Of a stretch of DNA of 64,000 nt, positions 1-12,200 are shown one piece after another (the first letter of the stretch is position 1; each line of letters starts with the position of its first letter). Source of the DNA: Chionis minor. Lineage: Eukaryota; Chordata; Aves; Charadriiformes; Chionididae. The position numbers were made by a program, and so were the translations under genes. The stretch lies in NCBI GenBank assembly GCA_013398295.1, contig VZSF01006851.1, positions 372,001 through 436,000 on the forward strand. Reading direction: 5' to 3'. The notes beneath the pieces are model-generated. The model was not told the DNA's origin. It ran no database searches and was given only the letters and a program-made list of their open reading frames with translations.

Positions 1-1670
1 GTGGGGAAAGAAGAAGAAAGCAGGGGAATATTCGGAGTTATGGCATTCTGTCTTCCCAAGTAACGGTTGTACATGATGGAGCCCTGCTTTCCTGGAGATG
101 GCAGAACATTTGCCTGCCGATGGAAAGTGGTGAATTAATTCCTTGTTTTTCTTTGCTTGTGTTCATGGCTTTTGATCTACCTATTAAACTGTCTTTATCT
201 CAACTCAAGAGTTTTCTCACTTTTACTCTTCCGATTCTCTTCCCTGTCCCAACTCAGGGAAGTCAGCAAGTGGCCGCATGGTCCTAATTGCCAGCTGGGG
301 CTAAACCATGACACAGGGCTTGGGTTGGGATTCACTAGTTTGTAGGATTTGTCTTTCTACCACAGCATCATCCCAGTTCAAACCCATTGATTTGTGAAAC
401 CACAACGTACCGCCCTGAAGCATGGTGTGGTATATAAGTTTTAGGATGGTGAATTGGTGAGAAGGAGAGATTTTCAGCAATTTTTTTACACGGTGTTTGA
501 TTTTGGTTACACAGTTCAGGACATTGACTTCTAGAGTGCAAATAAAAGTTGCAGGTACTCAGCATTTCTGGAAGATACATCCCAGTATGCCCCATCATGT
601 TCTCTCATACTTTAGAAGCTGGTTTTGAGCCTGCATTTTCAGAACAGCTCATTGAACTGGCCTCTGCTTTCTACCAGCCACATCTTAACCCTTGTTCTAT
701 CTTATCACCAAAGTCATTTGTGTAGAAATAAACTCCAGAGGCCAAGTTCTGAGATTTCTAGACTTAAGTGAGCTAATCCATTGACGTCAGTCAGTCAAAG
801 GATATTTTATCTGCATCTGCACATGAACAAGACAACAGATACCTCTTCCTTAGCCTACAGGATTTACAAGATGTGGGATGGGACATTACAAGACTGTCCA
901 GTTCTGCTTTTTTACATTTAGCATATTTTTTTTTCTCAAAGTTGAATCCACACAATCAGAAAAAGTGCAGCCGTCATCCTCTCAGGAATAAGTAAACCTG
1001 AGATACCAGGAAAAGAGTTCATCTTATTTACTTCAGAAGGAATGCTTCAAGATAGTAACTGATAGATATCATCTTCCTGTCTGAAACCAAGTCTCATGTC
1101 CATTGCCAGTATCTGAGTGGGTAAAGAAAAGTATTGGAAGAGTCAGAAGGTTAAAAGCGCAGCAAAACAGAGAACTTTTAGCTTGCCTAACAAGTTGGGC
1201 AAGTGACTGCTTCTAGAACCTTGTCTATCCTTGAGAAAAGTCAAGCTCTACCTAGAAAAGAACCTTTTTTGGGAGCACAAGGATCATGCATCAGGTTGCC
1301 TTTCCCTCTTGCAATGCAATTAGTATTTAACCAGCATTGTGCTAGCAACATTTTCTAGCATTGATGGTTTGGCATTTCTTCCAAATAAGCAGCTTCAGAA
1401 AGCAGGCTTCATCAGACTACATGTGAGTGCTTACAGCATAAGCATCTACATTTATGTTCATTGCCTAAGAAGCTTTTAGTCAGGGGTGAGTTACTCGGTG
1501 TAATTTAGGGTACGTTTTCATAGTAAAATACACTTTTACATCTGGTCTAGTGAATCACATCCTAAAAGCAATTGACTTTATTGACTAGATCTTCCTCGAT
1601 ATTGAGAGGAGCGTACACACCTCACCCAGACACATTATGCATTGTAGACACCTAAAATTAGCAATACTAC
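1..1670. other. Unique non-coding DNA
   Basis: No coding region, RNA gene or repeat family was recognised here. Open frames are short, and none resembles a known protein. One complete palindromic CRE octamer (TGACGTCA) lies at 782-789. A single 8-mer of this kind can occur by chance, so no regulatory role is claimed. Confidence 0.5.
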
Positions 1671-2380
1671 TAGTACAGGTTAGGGGCTGACCTGCTGGAA
1701 AGCAGCTCTGCAGAGAGGGACCTGGGAGTCCTGGTGGACAACAGGATGACCATGAGCCAGCAATGTGCCCTTATGGCCAAGAAGGCCAATGGCACCCTGG
1801 GATGCATCAAGAGGACCTGGGATGCAGGTCGAGGGAGGTCATCCTCCCCCTCTACTCTGCCCTGGTGAGGCCACATCTGGAGTGCTGTGTCCAGTTCTGG
1901 GCTCCCCAGTTCAAGGACAGGCAACTGTACAGGCAAGGGTACAGGAAAGGGCCACAAAGATGATTAGGGGGCTGGAGTATCTTTCTTATGAGGAAAGACT
2001 GAGGGAGTTGGGTCTTTCTAGCCTGGAGAAGAGAATACTGAGGGGGGATCTCATCAATGCTCATAAATCCTTAAAGGGAGGGTGCCAGGAGGAGCGGGCC
2101 AGTCTTTTGTCGGTGGTGCCCAGTGATAGGACAAAAGGTAACGGGCACAAAGGTGAATATAGGAAGTTCCATTTAAACAGGAGGAGGAACTTCTTGACTT
2201 TGAGCACTGTAAGAGGCTGCCCAGAGAGGTGGTGGAGTCTCTGACTCTGGAGACATTCCAAACCCACCTGGACGCCATCCTGTGCAACCTGTTCTAGGTG
2301 GACCTGCTCTGGCAGGGGGGTTGGACTAGGTGATCTCCAGAGGGCCCTTCCAGATGCAGGGATTCTGTGATTTTGTGATC
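1671..2380 (+). mobile_element. CR1 LINE fragment, 5'-truncated 3' end
   Basis: This is a 5'-truncated CR1 non-LTR retrotransposon in forward orientation. It begins within the C-terminal part of ORF2 and runs through the short 3' UTR to the terminal unit around 2361-2380 (gattctgtga, ttttgtgatc). CR1 copies characteristically lack a poly-A tail, end in such short units and are mostly 5'-truncated, as here. The sequence just before the end (ctggcagggg, ttggactagg, gatctccagaggg) matches the end of the copy at 57102-57655 and, reversed, the fragment at 28040-28172. These three therefore belong to one subfamily. The copy is non-functional. Confidence 0.93.
1763..2275 (+). pseudogene. CR1 ORF2 C-terminal remnant (frameshifted)
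   Basis: This is the tail of the CR1 ORF2 protein, which in intact elements carries endonuclease and reverse transcriptase. The frame at 1763-1963 holds [18 protein letters not shown] and [10 protein letters not shown]. The continuation ([39 protein letters not shown]) lies in the frame of 1765-2244. At least one frameshift therefore separates the two parts. The RT catalytic region lies upstream of the truncation and is absent. No function is expected. Confidence 0.88.
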
Positions 2381-3317
2381 TCACTTTCATTAAAACACAA
2401 AAGAAAGGACAATTTCTAGATATATCTTTTGTTGTACTCAAGGATAAAGCTTGTTATTTGGATTATTGTTAATAAATGCTAAAATGTAAATTTCCACTCC
2501 TTGGACTTGGATGCACTTAACTCGGTCCCAACATTATTGTACCCCATACTTTTCTCTCTCCTGCTCGACACATTGTTGGTTGCAGCTTTAAGAGGAAAGC
2601 TCATCCTTCCCCAAAGAGATAATTTTCAGTAGTACAAATTCAGCTGGGATTAACCGAAATTCTTTGGAGTTTCTCAGAGATGCTCATGCAACTGCTGGTT
2701 CTCTTTCTTCTTTTGCCTTTTTAAAGTTGGCACTGCTTTATCTCACATACCCACAGGAAGGGAAGCAAGGGAAAAAGCTCCCAAACACTGTCATGAGTTC
2801 CCCCCTTCAAAGAATACTAATGTCAACATCACACTTTGATCCTCACAGCTAGCCAGAAATATTTCAGAAATATCTCTTTATTCAAATATTTAAGAACTTA
2901 CAGAGAACATCCACACCAGGTGACACAATTTAGAGGTTGTATAACTCAGCTCCATAATAAAACACACTGGTCTCCTTAAGCTTAGCTGCAGTAGATTTTG
3001 CTCTCAGCGTAGAGTCAAAGGACCTTTCACCCTGGTATAGATCTCGGATGACCCTGCCAAACCCAAGAGAATTAAAAGGCTGTGAAACAGAGTAAATCAC
3101 TGCCACAGCAACTCATTTAATTTTAGCAGAACTACTCCAGGTTCTCAGCAGTGTAACTAATTGCTTACCCTTGTTCCACTTTCCCTAAAGATTGAAGCTT
3201 CCTTTTTTTTTTTAATCAAATAGTCACAAGAGCCTATGTATCACTTGTCAGAAAATGCCTAACAAACTGAGCATCCTATTCAGCCCAACCCCACTTTCAG
3301 CTCTAGGCTTTGTCTCT

Positions 3318-3339
3318 ATCCTAACCCTAATCCTAACCC
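3318..3339. repeat. Short degenerate telomere-like CCTAA tract
   Basis: Roughly four CCTAA or CCCTAA units run in succession (atcctaaccc, taatcctaaccc). They resemble the vertebrate telomere repeat TTAGGG on the opposite strand. The tract is very short and imperfect, so it may be chance or a small interstitial telomeric sequence left by break repair. Confidence 0.5.
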
Positions 3340-3530
3340 AAGGGTTTGACTGAATCTTAGCTCGACATCTTCAGCCATGGCCCAGATGGAAAAGTTTTCA
3401 CAGGTGACATCTCTGTGCAGCTTACCCTTTCCTTTGGCAGCCCCTTGGCAGCTCCACTCCAGCTACGGCTGATTTTTATTCAGGAAGAAACTTAAAGGTG
3501 TAAGGAGAGCAAAACAATAGAAACAGAAAA

Positions 3531-3535
3531 CACAC
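3531..3535 (+). repeat. 5-bp target-site duplication, left copy
   Basis: The pentamer cacac directly precedes the LTR start. The same pentamer follows the LTR at 4253-4257. A 5-bp duplication suits ERVL-type integrases. The local sequence is CA-rich, so part of the match could be coincidental. Confidence 0.7.
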
Positions 3536-4077
3536 TGTCCTGGTTTGAGGTAAAACAGGACCAATTTTGTTCAGTAACTTTACTTTTTAGCTAGGCCTCT
3601 TCTAATTGCTGAAATTGGCAGTGTATTTTGCAGAAACTGTTGGCTCTCGGAGTGATAAGACCTATGTTTATTGTTGATGCCAAGGAATGGGATGCAGAGA
3701 GGCTCTTGCTCATACTTATTTCTATAGCAACCAAGGGCAGCCAACTTTGTTATTTGCCCCGTTGGAGGGTGGGAAGCGGAAAAGCATAGAGGGGTCCCAC
3801 CTGTGGGGAGGAGCGGACAGGACAGGTGACTCAAACTTGAGCAACAGGATGTTCCATCCCATCTGCCTCATGCTCAGTAAAAAAGCTGAGGGATCAAAGG
3901 GCCCTCTTCCTTCAATAGCAGGTGTTTTAGGAGGACTCTGTCTGTTCATCTGCCTTTGATCCTGATGTGGAATCCCGATCCGGAATCCACTTCCCATCTG
4001 TCCCTGGGTCTTCCTTAGTGCCCACCCCAGTGCCTGCTGGTGACATGACTGTCATCTTGGGAGCTTGATATGGTTTT

Positions 4078-4085
4078 GTATATAT
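4078..4085 (+). promoter_or_regulatory. Putative LTR TATA box
   Basis: The string gtatatat lies about 40 bp upstream of the LTR poly-A signal, in an AT-rich section. The position suits a U3 promoter. Whether it is still active cannot be told from sequence. Confidence 0.35.
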
Positions 4086-4121
4086 TTCATTATTTTCTTT
4101 TTATTTCATTATTCATATTTC

Positions 4122-4127
4122 ATTAAA
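4122..4127 (+). terminator. Putative LTR poly-A signal (attaaa)
   Basis: The variant polyadenylation hexamer ATTAAA follows the TATA-like region inside the solo LTR and is followed by T-rich sequence, as in an R-U5 boundary. Confidence 0.4.
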
Positions 4128-4252
4128 GTAGTTTTGTTCCTTCTAAACTCATAAGTCTCTTTTCTCTCTATCTGCCCTCTCTTTGAAAAGAGAAGTTGGG
4201 GAGAGCATCTGTCATTGCGCCTGATTGGGCCAACCCAGCCCAAACCACAACA

Positions 4253-4257
4253 CACAC
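4253..4257 (+). repeat. 5-bp target-site duplication, right copy
   Basis: The pentamer cacac follows the LTR end directly and matches 3531-3535. Confidence 0.7.
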
Positions 4258-6809
4258 CCAAGATTAAGGCGCCCAAAGTAAAACACACACAAATAGCAGC
4301 AAATGTGAGTAGTAGTCGAGAAGGCTAAGGATAGCCAAGAAGGCTAAGCCGAGAAGTAACTCTAAGGATAACAGCAGTAAAGCAGTGTCCTAACAGCTGT
4401 GCTCCATCCGCTCCCATATTTTTCATCTTATTTATCTTTCAATAGGTGACATGCCCTTCAAACCTCACAAGTTTATTGCTGTTTGCACAGTGTAGCTTCC
4501 ATCCCCAAAGGCTATAAGCCTGACAGGGGAAGAAATGTATGGGAATAAGATTTTCCCTGTGTTTCCCCTGGCAGGCAGGCGGCTGCACGTCTTCCATTCT
4601 GAAATCTGACAGTTACGAAAACTTGCCAGCTACACTGCTGGGATTTGGGGCCAAAACGGTAGCAACCTAGTCGGGGACACTGAGACACAACAACTGTGAC
4701 TGCAAAATCATTTGAGTTGTAGTTGTGTAGTTCAAGGCTCATAGGTTGGACCCAAATCCTCGACTCATGGAAACGAAGGCAGATTTTGAAGTTATTTGGT
4801 GCCCTCTAACGGCAAGGATGGTCTTTACCAAAATGTTCCAACGAGCACACTTTAACCCCACAACGGGTCACCCTCATTGCAACAAACTCAGTTCAACTGC
4901 CATAGTCCTGTTTTTCCAGCATTAGTTTAGTTGGCTTACTTTATTGATAGGACCTCTCTCCCACTGCCTTATTTGTATTTCCATTTATGATCTGGGCTTT
5001 GTAGAAACTGAAGCGTCTCGTGAATTCAAAGCATTGAGCTCCTACTACACTTCCTGTGCACTGTGAGGACATGGCTACCCTGTCAGCTCTGTCTCACTGC
5101 CTGCTCTAGTGGGAACATGCATATTTCATCTGCGGTGACCAAATAAGCACTAAGCAGAGCAGAACCTGTGCATGCCTCTTGTGCTGATGAATGTGATGAA
5201 CTACGGAGTATATTTCTTAAAGATTCAGAATTTAGTGCAGTACAGTGAGCAGTTCCAGTTCATTGTAATCACTCAACCATTCACTTTCTGGAGTCAGATC
5301 ATGGGTGTTAGCCTCAAAGTTGCACATCAACTGTCCACTGATCAGGCCAGGTTGCCTAGAGAAAATGAAAAATTAGAGAGAAATAGAACTATTTACATAA
5401 ATTTAGACTTTTCCTTCTGCTGCTTTCCCACCCCAAGTTGATGGTGTTACCTCCAACAGTTCTCTAACCATCAGGGTATACTGAGAGCTTTTATAAGGTA
5501 CATACACATGAAGCAATGCAGGTAGCTACAAGTGTATGTGCACCTGGTTGAACAGGAGCTAACTGCAAACAGGATGCCCTTTCTTCACATGGTGTTGTGT
5601 TAAAATTAACAAGCCCTGGAAGGGCTGTGGAAGAATCATAAGATGCTAAGTGGCTGGGTGGTAACATAGCAGATGCAATTCAGCTTAGATAAATCCAAAG
5701 CAATGAACATAAATAAAAACAAACACAACACTATCTAGATACAGCAATAGCCTCTAAATCAGATCTTACCATTCAGAAAAGTGATTGCTCATGCAGTCAT
5801 TCTGGAAAACATAAACTGAATCACTGAAGAAAGAGCAGATTAAAAAAAACCCCAAACATCATTATGACATTATGTTAAAAATTCTTTGGTGTTCGTGTCT
5901 CTGGTAATCACAGCTCAACCACAGAGGGCAGAATGAGAAAGCATGCAGAGAGGCATGACGGATATGATCAACAGCATGGAATAGTTTCCACACAAGAAAC
6001 AGTTAAATAGTCAAAGATGCACAGAGTCATGGAAGATGTAGAGAGAATAGTTGAGAGAGACCATCTGCTGGTTTTCATGGCACAAGAACTAGGGACACCA
6101 AATGCTTTTAAGCCACAGGTTTGAAAACAGAAGGTTTCTCTTACACACCACATACCCTCCATTAGATTTTGGAAATAATTGCCACAGGATTTTTTGGGTT
6201 AAAGATGAGCTGGATCTATGCCTGAAGGATGGATCTATCAAGATCTACAGAAGCATGATAGACCTTGAGTTCAGGGATTTACTATCAGACATGGCTGGAA
6301 GCTGGGAGGAGGAAAAGAGGACTTGTTCATTGAGGCAAGGAAAAGGAAAGGTATCCAGAAGTTTGATTTAGAGACCTATAGCTCTGCAAACCTTTCAGAT
6401 CTTCCAACATTTTCTGCCTTAGTACTGCTGGATGTGAGAAAAAGAGCATGTGAGAGATTGACCTGTGGCTGAAGCAGTAATGAAGGTAGGTTTCCCCTGT
6501 GGCTTAATCAGATATTTAACTCTGTCCCTGAAACTTCTGAGACAGAGGAAAAACAGATGCCCATGTGGTGTTTGACAATTGCCAACCATGTAAAAGCTTG
6601 GCACTGCTCAAAATGCTCTATGTTGAAGCTCTTTCCTTGGATACTCAAGTATTAATACATTTTAAAGCTAGGAGATGTCATTTCTTCTCATCTGGCATCC
6701 AAATACTACTTTTTTTTCCAGTTGTCTTTGATTTCTTTTCTGGTTACTTCTCTTCAGCTTCTCTCTGTCACCCACAAAGATAATCAGTTTGGATTTAAGG
6801 TTACCAAGA
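4258..6809. other. Unique non-coding DNA
   Basis: No gene, RNA or repeat family was recognised. At 4317-4356 the phrase gaaggctaag occurs twice close together, a small local repetition. Open frames (for example 5172-5441 and 6102-6371) are under 90 codons and show no known domains. Confidence 0.45.
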
Positions 6810-7450
6810 TCTGGCAGATCTACCATTCTCTTCAGCTCATTCCAGTGGCAAATCTCCTTCATTATTAAAAGTACGTCTGAATTTATTTTGGTTTTGCACT
6901 CAACCATGACTTCTTGCTATGCCTCTTTCTACAAAAGACACTTCTAAACCTGGTGGTTTCCTCCCCAGAGAGTTGATCACACACTCTAGTCATGTCTCTT
7001 GCTGTGGTACTATGTAGTACGTGTACAGAGCCATGGACAGAAAGCTCTATGAAGTGCAACATTGCTCCCATCCTCTTGGCTCTTTATCAGTTAATGCGTT
7101 CCCCTGAGTGAGCCCTTTAGAAGGATGCTCTGCCAGGACTCTCAATCTCCTTTCAGATAAGCGAAGTAAATAGAGCTCATCAAGTCTGTCAAGAAAAGCA
7201 TCATTCTTCAGGCTTTGAATAGCATTTATGGTTCCTTACTACCTTGTCTCACTTAACACTTTTAAAACCCTGACAACTGAAATGAATGCAGGATCCCTGT
7301 AGTACCACAAAGGGTGCCAGGGGCAAAATGCTTCTACTCCTACTCTAGTGTTTTCATACCAGACTATTACACCAGGACTTCATGCCTGATTTCTTGCCCA
7401 ATACACCCTTCTTCTTACCCATTTTTTTCCAGAGTGCCTGCTGTGGAAGA
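6810..7450 (-). mobile_element. Ancient, highly diverged CR1-type LINE fragment
   Basis: Read on the minus strand this matches the older CR1 type shared by birds, turtles and crocodilians. Diagnostic plus-strand phrases are attattaaaagtacgtctga near 6860, aatagagctcatcaagtctg near 7170, and aggggcaaaatgcttctact near 7319 in the part coding for the RT C-terminus. The frame is destroyed by substitutions and indels. Both boundaries are approximate, and the family call rests on remembered consensus features rather than on an alignment. Confidence 0.6.
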
Positions 7451-10400
7451 TATGGTCTCTGACCCAAACACCCTGCTTCTAAATGTCACAACTACTGTGA
7501 AAGCCAATTACTGCACAGTAGGTTCATCAGATCCACAACTTCCCAAAAATTCAATGTACGGCCTGGAAAGTATCCCAGAAAAGAGATTAATTTTAGACAG
7601 TCTGAGTCTTGGTATACTTCTGTGGGATTTATGCTTCACCTCTCACCCAAATGAAGGCTGTGGAGGAACCCTACATAAAAGCAGTGCTCTAGTTCCTGTT
7701 CCATGTAATTTACATCCCAAATGAATATCTTGTGTCTGCAGGCACCACAAATTACAATTCAGAGAGCTGGCGAGAGGAGCCACAGTGAAGTTCTTGGTGT
7801 TGTGACCCTCCTAAAAGAGTCACTTGGAGGAAAACACAAGTAAGGTGACATTGCCCTTCAAAGAGCTTTCTGTCCATGGCTAAGTGTTTTTATTTCATTG
7901 TACCACTGCTGCAGAGAGAAAGAGATCTTAAGCTACTAGAGCAGAGAAAAGCTTCATTATGGCTCCACACCCTCAGGCATGTGAAAACCAAGTGCTTCAG
8001 CACCTTCCAGGATTAGTCTGATAAAGATGAGAAGAAAATACACTCTGGAGCAATGAGCTATTAAAAGACCAGATAAATAATTTAGACAGAAGCATTTCTT
8101 GGTGTAGTTGAATATATTCTTGGAGCATGGTTACTTATCTCCTCTTTGCTGTTATACATCTGCACAAGTGATTAGTATTTTGGGAGGTAAAAATCCCTGC
8201 ATGGTTCTACTGCATAACAGCATGTCAGAGTGCTTTTCGCGCAGGGTCTCAGCTCAGAGGCTCTTATACCACACGTAGTCTGACATACAGCAACGGCTGC
8301 CTTGGTCTGCTCCGCATCCACATCTGGACCTGTCACATACAAGCGCTTTACCAAAATATTTTACCAAGATTCACATTTGGGGGTTTCATTATACCTCCTG
8401 GTAAAGAAGAGGTTGGGTTTGTGGGAATAAGAAGGTGAAGAATAAGACAAGGAGCTGGCAGCCTTCGCTTTACACACACAATTAAAGCCCAACCACAGCA
8501 GTACCTCAAAGACCAGAGCAGTTTGGTCCCTCTGCAGTTACTCATAATGAGAGTGAACTGGCAGAAGTGAATGTTGCAGAAAGTTACCATAAAGACCGTT
8601 TCCCTTCTGTAAAACCCTACAGAGCTGAGTAGAGATGAAACCAATAGTATGGCAAAAGCAGAACAAGGAATGACATCCCTCCATGATGCAAACAAAAAGA
8701 AACTGAATGCTCAGCCTTCTGCACAGTCACCCCAATGCTGTTTGAGAAAAGGATGTTTTAAGGTGCTGCTTCACCCCCAGTCCTAACAAAAGGGGCAACA
8801 TCCCTGAACTCTCCTAGTTACTCCACTGGAACCTCCCTTCCACAAAAAATAAGCCTGAAAATGAGTTGGAAATCCTACAGAAAAGCCAGAACAAAACAGC
8901 GTCATCCTTTGCTAAACTCTGCAGTACTTTTCTCTAAAGCATGCACAAAAATAATGCTTTCCAAAAACATTATTTTTGCCTTGAGAAAAGTACCCCATGC
9001 TATTCCCAGCAACAGGGACAATCTCTTTACACCACTGTCAGTACATGTCATGTCTCAGCCATATCTGAACCTACAATAGGCACATCCAGACAGGTTAAAA
9101 TACTGAAGTACTGCCTCATCTGACGGTGCATGAGTGCCTCCTTCTGTGCCTGGCTTTATTTCAGACCTGGAACAAGAGCTTGGACAAGACACAGATTTTC
9201 TGTGTCAGTGTTCACAGACACATCTATTACGTGCTCAAATTATAGTAGTGTTGGTGGCCAAGTTCTGTTAAGATCTTCTGTTACCACAGTAACTTCGCAT
9301 CACCCAAGTTTTGAAACAGCAGCTCAAGTTGCTCCCAACTATTCCATGGCAGATTATTTTCCTGGCAATGACCACATGGTGGTGATGTATCACCATGAAT
9401 TCAACGTTCAGGCCTGACTCCCTGGAACTGACTGCTTGGTTAAAGGAGCTGGAAATTTACAGCACAGCACATTTACAAGGATGCTTGAAGAGTGAGCCCT
9501 CTAAGCCCATTTTACCTCAGAATTTATACTCACTGCTTAACTGCTTTGCTTATGGGTTGTGTGGCTTTCCAGTCAAAAATATCATGGAGTTTTTCTAACA
9601 ACAGATGTATCTCTCAGCAGGCACATCCAAATGCAGCAGTATTTGGAGTTACACACAGAGAATTTATTTGTCCATCTGATTCATCTCCCAACTTGTTGTT
9701 TGGTTTTTTTAAAAAATAATCCTTCGATACTCTATGCACTTCCCAGGAAAAAAAAGCGCTTCCATGAACTCCTTTAGAGTCAGGCAATGTTGCATGCTCA
9801 TTCTTCTGAATTTCTTCTGAAAAGTCTTCCTCCGTAAAGTTTTTCAGGCAACCTGCACCAAAGGCAGGTGCTAAAAAGAATGTGTACTGCACTGTCATTG
9901 TGCTTTCCAGCCCATTCACAATATAGACCTTAAATTAGCTACTATATGTCCCTGACTGAATGTAGACAGTGACAGCCTGATCTAACACGCAGTAAAGTCA
10001 ATGAGAGCCTTTCAGTTTTCCCTCATTAGGCCCTGAATCAAGTTCAAAGTTGTCTGGTTCATGAACCAGATCTTCTGTGTTTGTACAAAGATGATTATTC
10101 TCCAATATGGATGTAGGTTACAAAAAAATCCATTACAATTTTGTGCACAAAAGGAACTATATGTAACAAAGACAGCATGTCTCAAACCAACAGAGAGATT
10201 AGCTCCAGTTTAATTGGTTTGAAACAAGGGCAGATCATCAACAGGGACAAGAGAACTGGTTTGGACTTAATGAGAAATGCATCGTTTCTCACTCACAAAC
10301 TTTCCCTGCAAACTCACCCTGAACTTTTAGAGTCAAAACTATTTTAATGATCTTTTTCCTTGCATCGTAATGGGCCTTTCTACTTTTATGTTTTGTCAAG

Positions 10401-11041
10401 GATTGAGAAATGCACACCACCACAGAAAGAGGGCTCTTTTTGCAAAGGGAGTGACTACATACAGGAAATACAAGAAATGTCATGAAATATTGTATTAATG
10501 CATATTTCCTAGACCAAACGCACACAGGCTCTGACAGTTCAGACAGGCTGCTCTAATAGCATTTTACCTTATGAATGGAAAATCCTTCTGTGCTTTGGAA
10601 GTGCACTGTGTTCTGTATCGCAACGCTCTTTTGGTGTAGGCAAGTCTCAACATGCCTTCTTAAAATTTTTGGAATTGGAGAACATATTAATCCACATCCA
10701 CCTATTTCAAATACTTACTAGATACTCAAAGTCCTCTTGCAGCTGCTGCTCAGGAAGAACTGAAATTCCCCAGATATCTGCTTTTTTTTTTTTTTGCTGC
10801 TGAGTATTTGTGGATCCACCCAAGTCCGTGCAATACAAAGGAGGTGGATGTCTGTTTCCTCTGACTGTCCTGACTTTAGGGCCAGCTCCGCTAGTGTTTT
10901 CAGAAAACACTAAATCAGGCCTCTCTGGAAGCCTGACATACAGGACTTTCTGCCCTGCATCTGGAAATTAATGAATTAAAGCTTCTACTGAGGTCTGGGA
11001 TCTTCTCTGTTTGACTTGGATCAGATCTTGAATTAAAATCT
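7451..11041. other. Unique non-coding DNA
   Basis: No gene was recognised. The frame at 7314-7724 (136 codons) overlaps the end of the ancient CR1 and shows no domain. Frames at 8348-8695 (-), 9130-9417 (+) and 9614-9919 (-) are similar. A 14-base T-run lies at 10782-10795. Confidence 0.45.
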
Positions 11042-12200
11042 TAGAATCATAGAATCATAGAATAGCTTGGGTTGGAAGGGACCTTTAAAGGTCATCTAGT
11101 CCAACCCTCCTGCAATGAGCAGGACTAGATCAGGTTGCCCAGAGCCCCACCCAACCTGACCTTCAATGTTTTCAGGGATGGGACATCTACCACCTCTTTG
11201 GGCAACCTGGGCCAGCGTTTCACCACCCTCAGTGTAAAAAATTTCTGCCTTAGATCTAGTCTAAATCCACCCTCTTTCAGTCTAAAACCATTACCCCTTA
11301 TCTTATTGCAACAGGCCCTGCTAAAAAGTTTGTCCCCATCTTTCTTATAAGCCCCCTTTAAGTACTGAAATGTTGCAATAAGGTCTCCCTGGACCCTTCT
11401 GTTTTCCAGGCTGAATAATCACAACTGTCTCAGTCTGTCCTCATAGCAGAGCTGTTCCAGCCCTCTGATCATCTTTGTGGCTCACCTCTGGACCCACTCC
11501 AACAGGTCCATGTTTTTCCTGTGCTGAGGACTCCAGAGCTGGACACAGAACTCCAGGTGGGCTCTCACCATAGCAAAGTAGAAGGGCAGAATCACCTCCC
11601 TTGACCTGCTGGCCACACTTCTTTTGATGCAGCCCAGGATATGGTTGGCCTTCTGGGCTATGAGTGCACATTGTTGGTTCGTGTCCAGCTTTTCATCCAC
11701 CAGTACCCCCAAGTCCTTCTCAACAGGGCTGCTCTCAATCCTTTCATCCCCCAGCCTTTATTGATACCGAGGGTTGCCCTGACCCAGGTGCAGTACCCTG
11801 CACTTGGCCTTGTCAAACCTCACGAGGTTCACATGGGCCCATTTTTCCAGATTGTACAGGTCCTTCTGGATTGTATCTTGTCCCTCAGGAATGCCAGCTG
11901 CACCACTCAGCTTGGTGGTACCTGCAAACTTGCTGAGGGTGCACTCCATCCCACTGTCTGTGTCATTGATGAAGATATTGAACAGTACTGGTGGCAACAC
12001 AGACCCCTGAAAGACACCACTCCATCTGGACATGGGGCCAATGACCACTGTCCTCTGGATGTGACCACACAGCCAATTCCTCATCCACTGAACAGTCCAC
12101 CCATCAAATTCACACCTCTCAAATTCAGAGAGAAAGATGTTGTGGGGGACTGTGCCAAAGGTCTTATGGAAATCTAGATAGATGATCTTCTACGGTCCAG
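11042..12200 (-). mobile_element. CR1 LINE fragment including RT region
   Basis: This CR1 lies in reverse orientation. Its 3' terminus is at 11042, where repeated 'agaatcat' units are followed by gggttggaagggacc. The element then runs through the ORF2 C-terminal region into the reverse-transcriptase domain and fades out near 12200. It is one of the longest CR1 copies in the window. The left end is sharp and the right (5') truncation point is approximate. It is a decayed, non-autonomous copy. Confidence 0.92.
11441..12084 (-). pseudogene. CR1 ORF2 reverse-transcriptase remnant
   Basis: In the minus frame 11758-12084 the RT block reads [15 protein letters not shown]. The catalytic block appears as [10 protein letters not shown], where CR1 RTs have FADD-TKL, so both catalytic aspartates are lost. 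The thumb and C-terminal region continues in other frames: 11482-11712 with [21 protein letters not shown] and [10 protein letters not shown], and 11441-11671. Frameshifts therefore break the gene. It is a fossil, and the plus-strand frame at 11641-12177 is its antisense shadow. Confidence 0.88.

Larger units (their letters stand above)
2381..3535. other. Unique non-coding DNA between CR1 and LTR
   Basis: No gene was recognised. The stretch contains a short telomere-like tract at 3318-3339, a T-run near 3202-3213 and AT-rich sequence around 2860-2900. The frame at 2664-2852 (62 codons) has no recognisable domain. Confidence 0.5.
3536..4252 (+). mobile_element. Solo LTR of an endogenous retrovirus (avian ERVL-like)
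   Basis: A 717-bp element opens TGTCCTGGTTTGAGG and closes AAACCACAACA, the TG...CA ends of a retroviral LTR, and is flanked by cacac on both sides. A TATA-like stretch lies at 4078-4085 and a poly-A signal (attaaa) at 4122-4127, placing U3, R and U5 in forward orientation. No gag, pol or env sequence adjoins it, so it is a solo LTR formed by recombination between the two LTRs of a provirus. The first 11 bases equal those of the LTR at 54539-55084 read on its own strand, and both close in ACAACA, so the two may be related families. The assignment to ERVL rests on the 5-bp duplication and the general look of the ends. Open frames inside it (3580-3997, both strands) are incidental. Confidence 0.85.

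Noticed and set aside
3580..3997. Several 84-91 codon frames on both strands
   Set aside because: They fall inside the solo LTR, which does not code for protein.
11641..12177. 178-codon plus-strand open frame
   Set aside because: It lies antisense to the CR1 reverse-transcriptase remnant and has no domain of its own. It is a shadow of the repeat.
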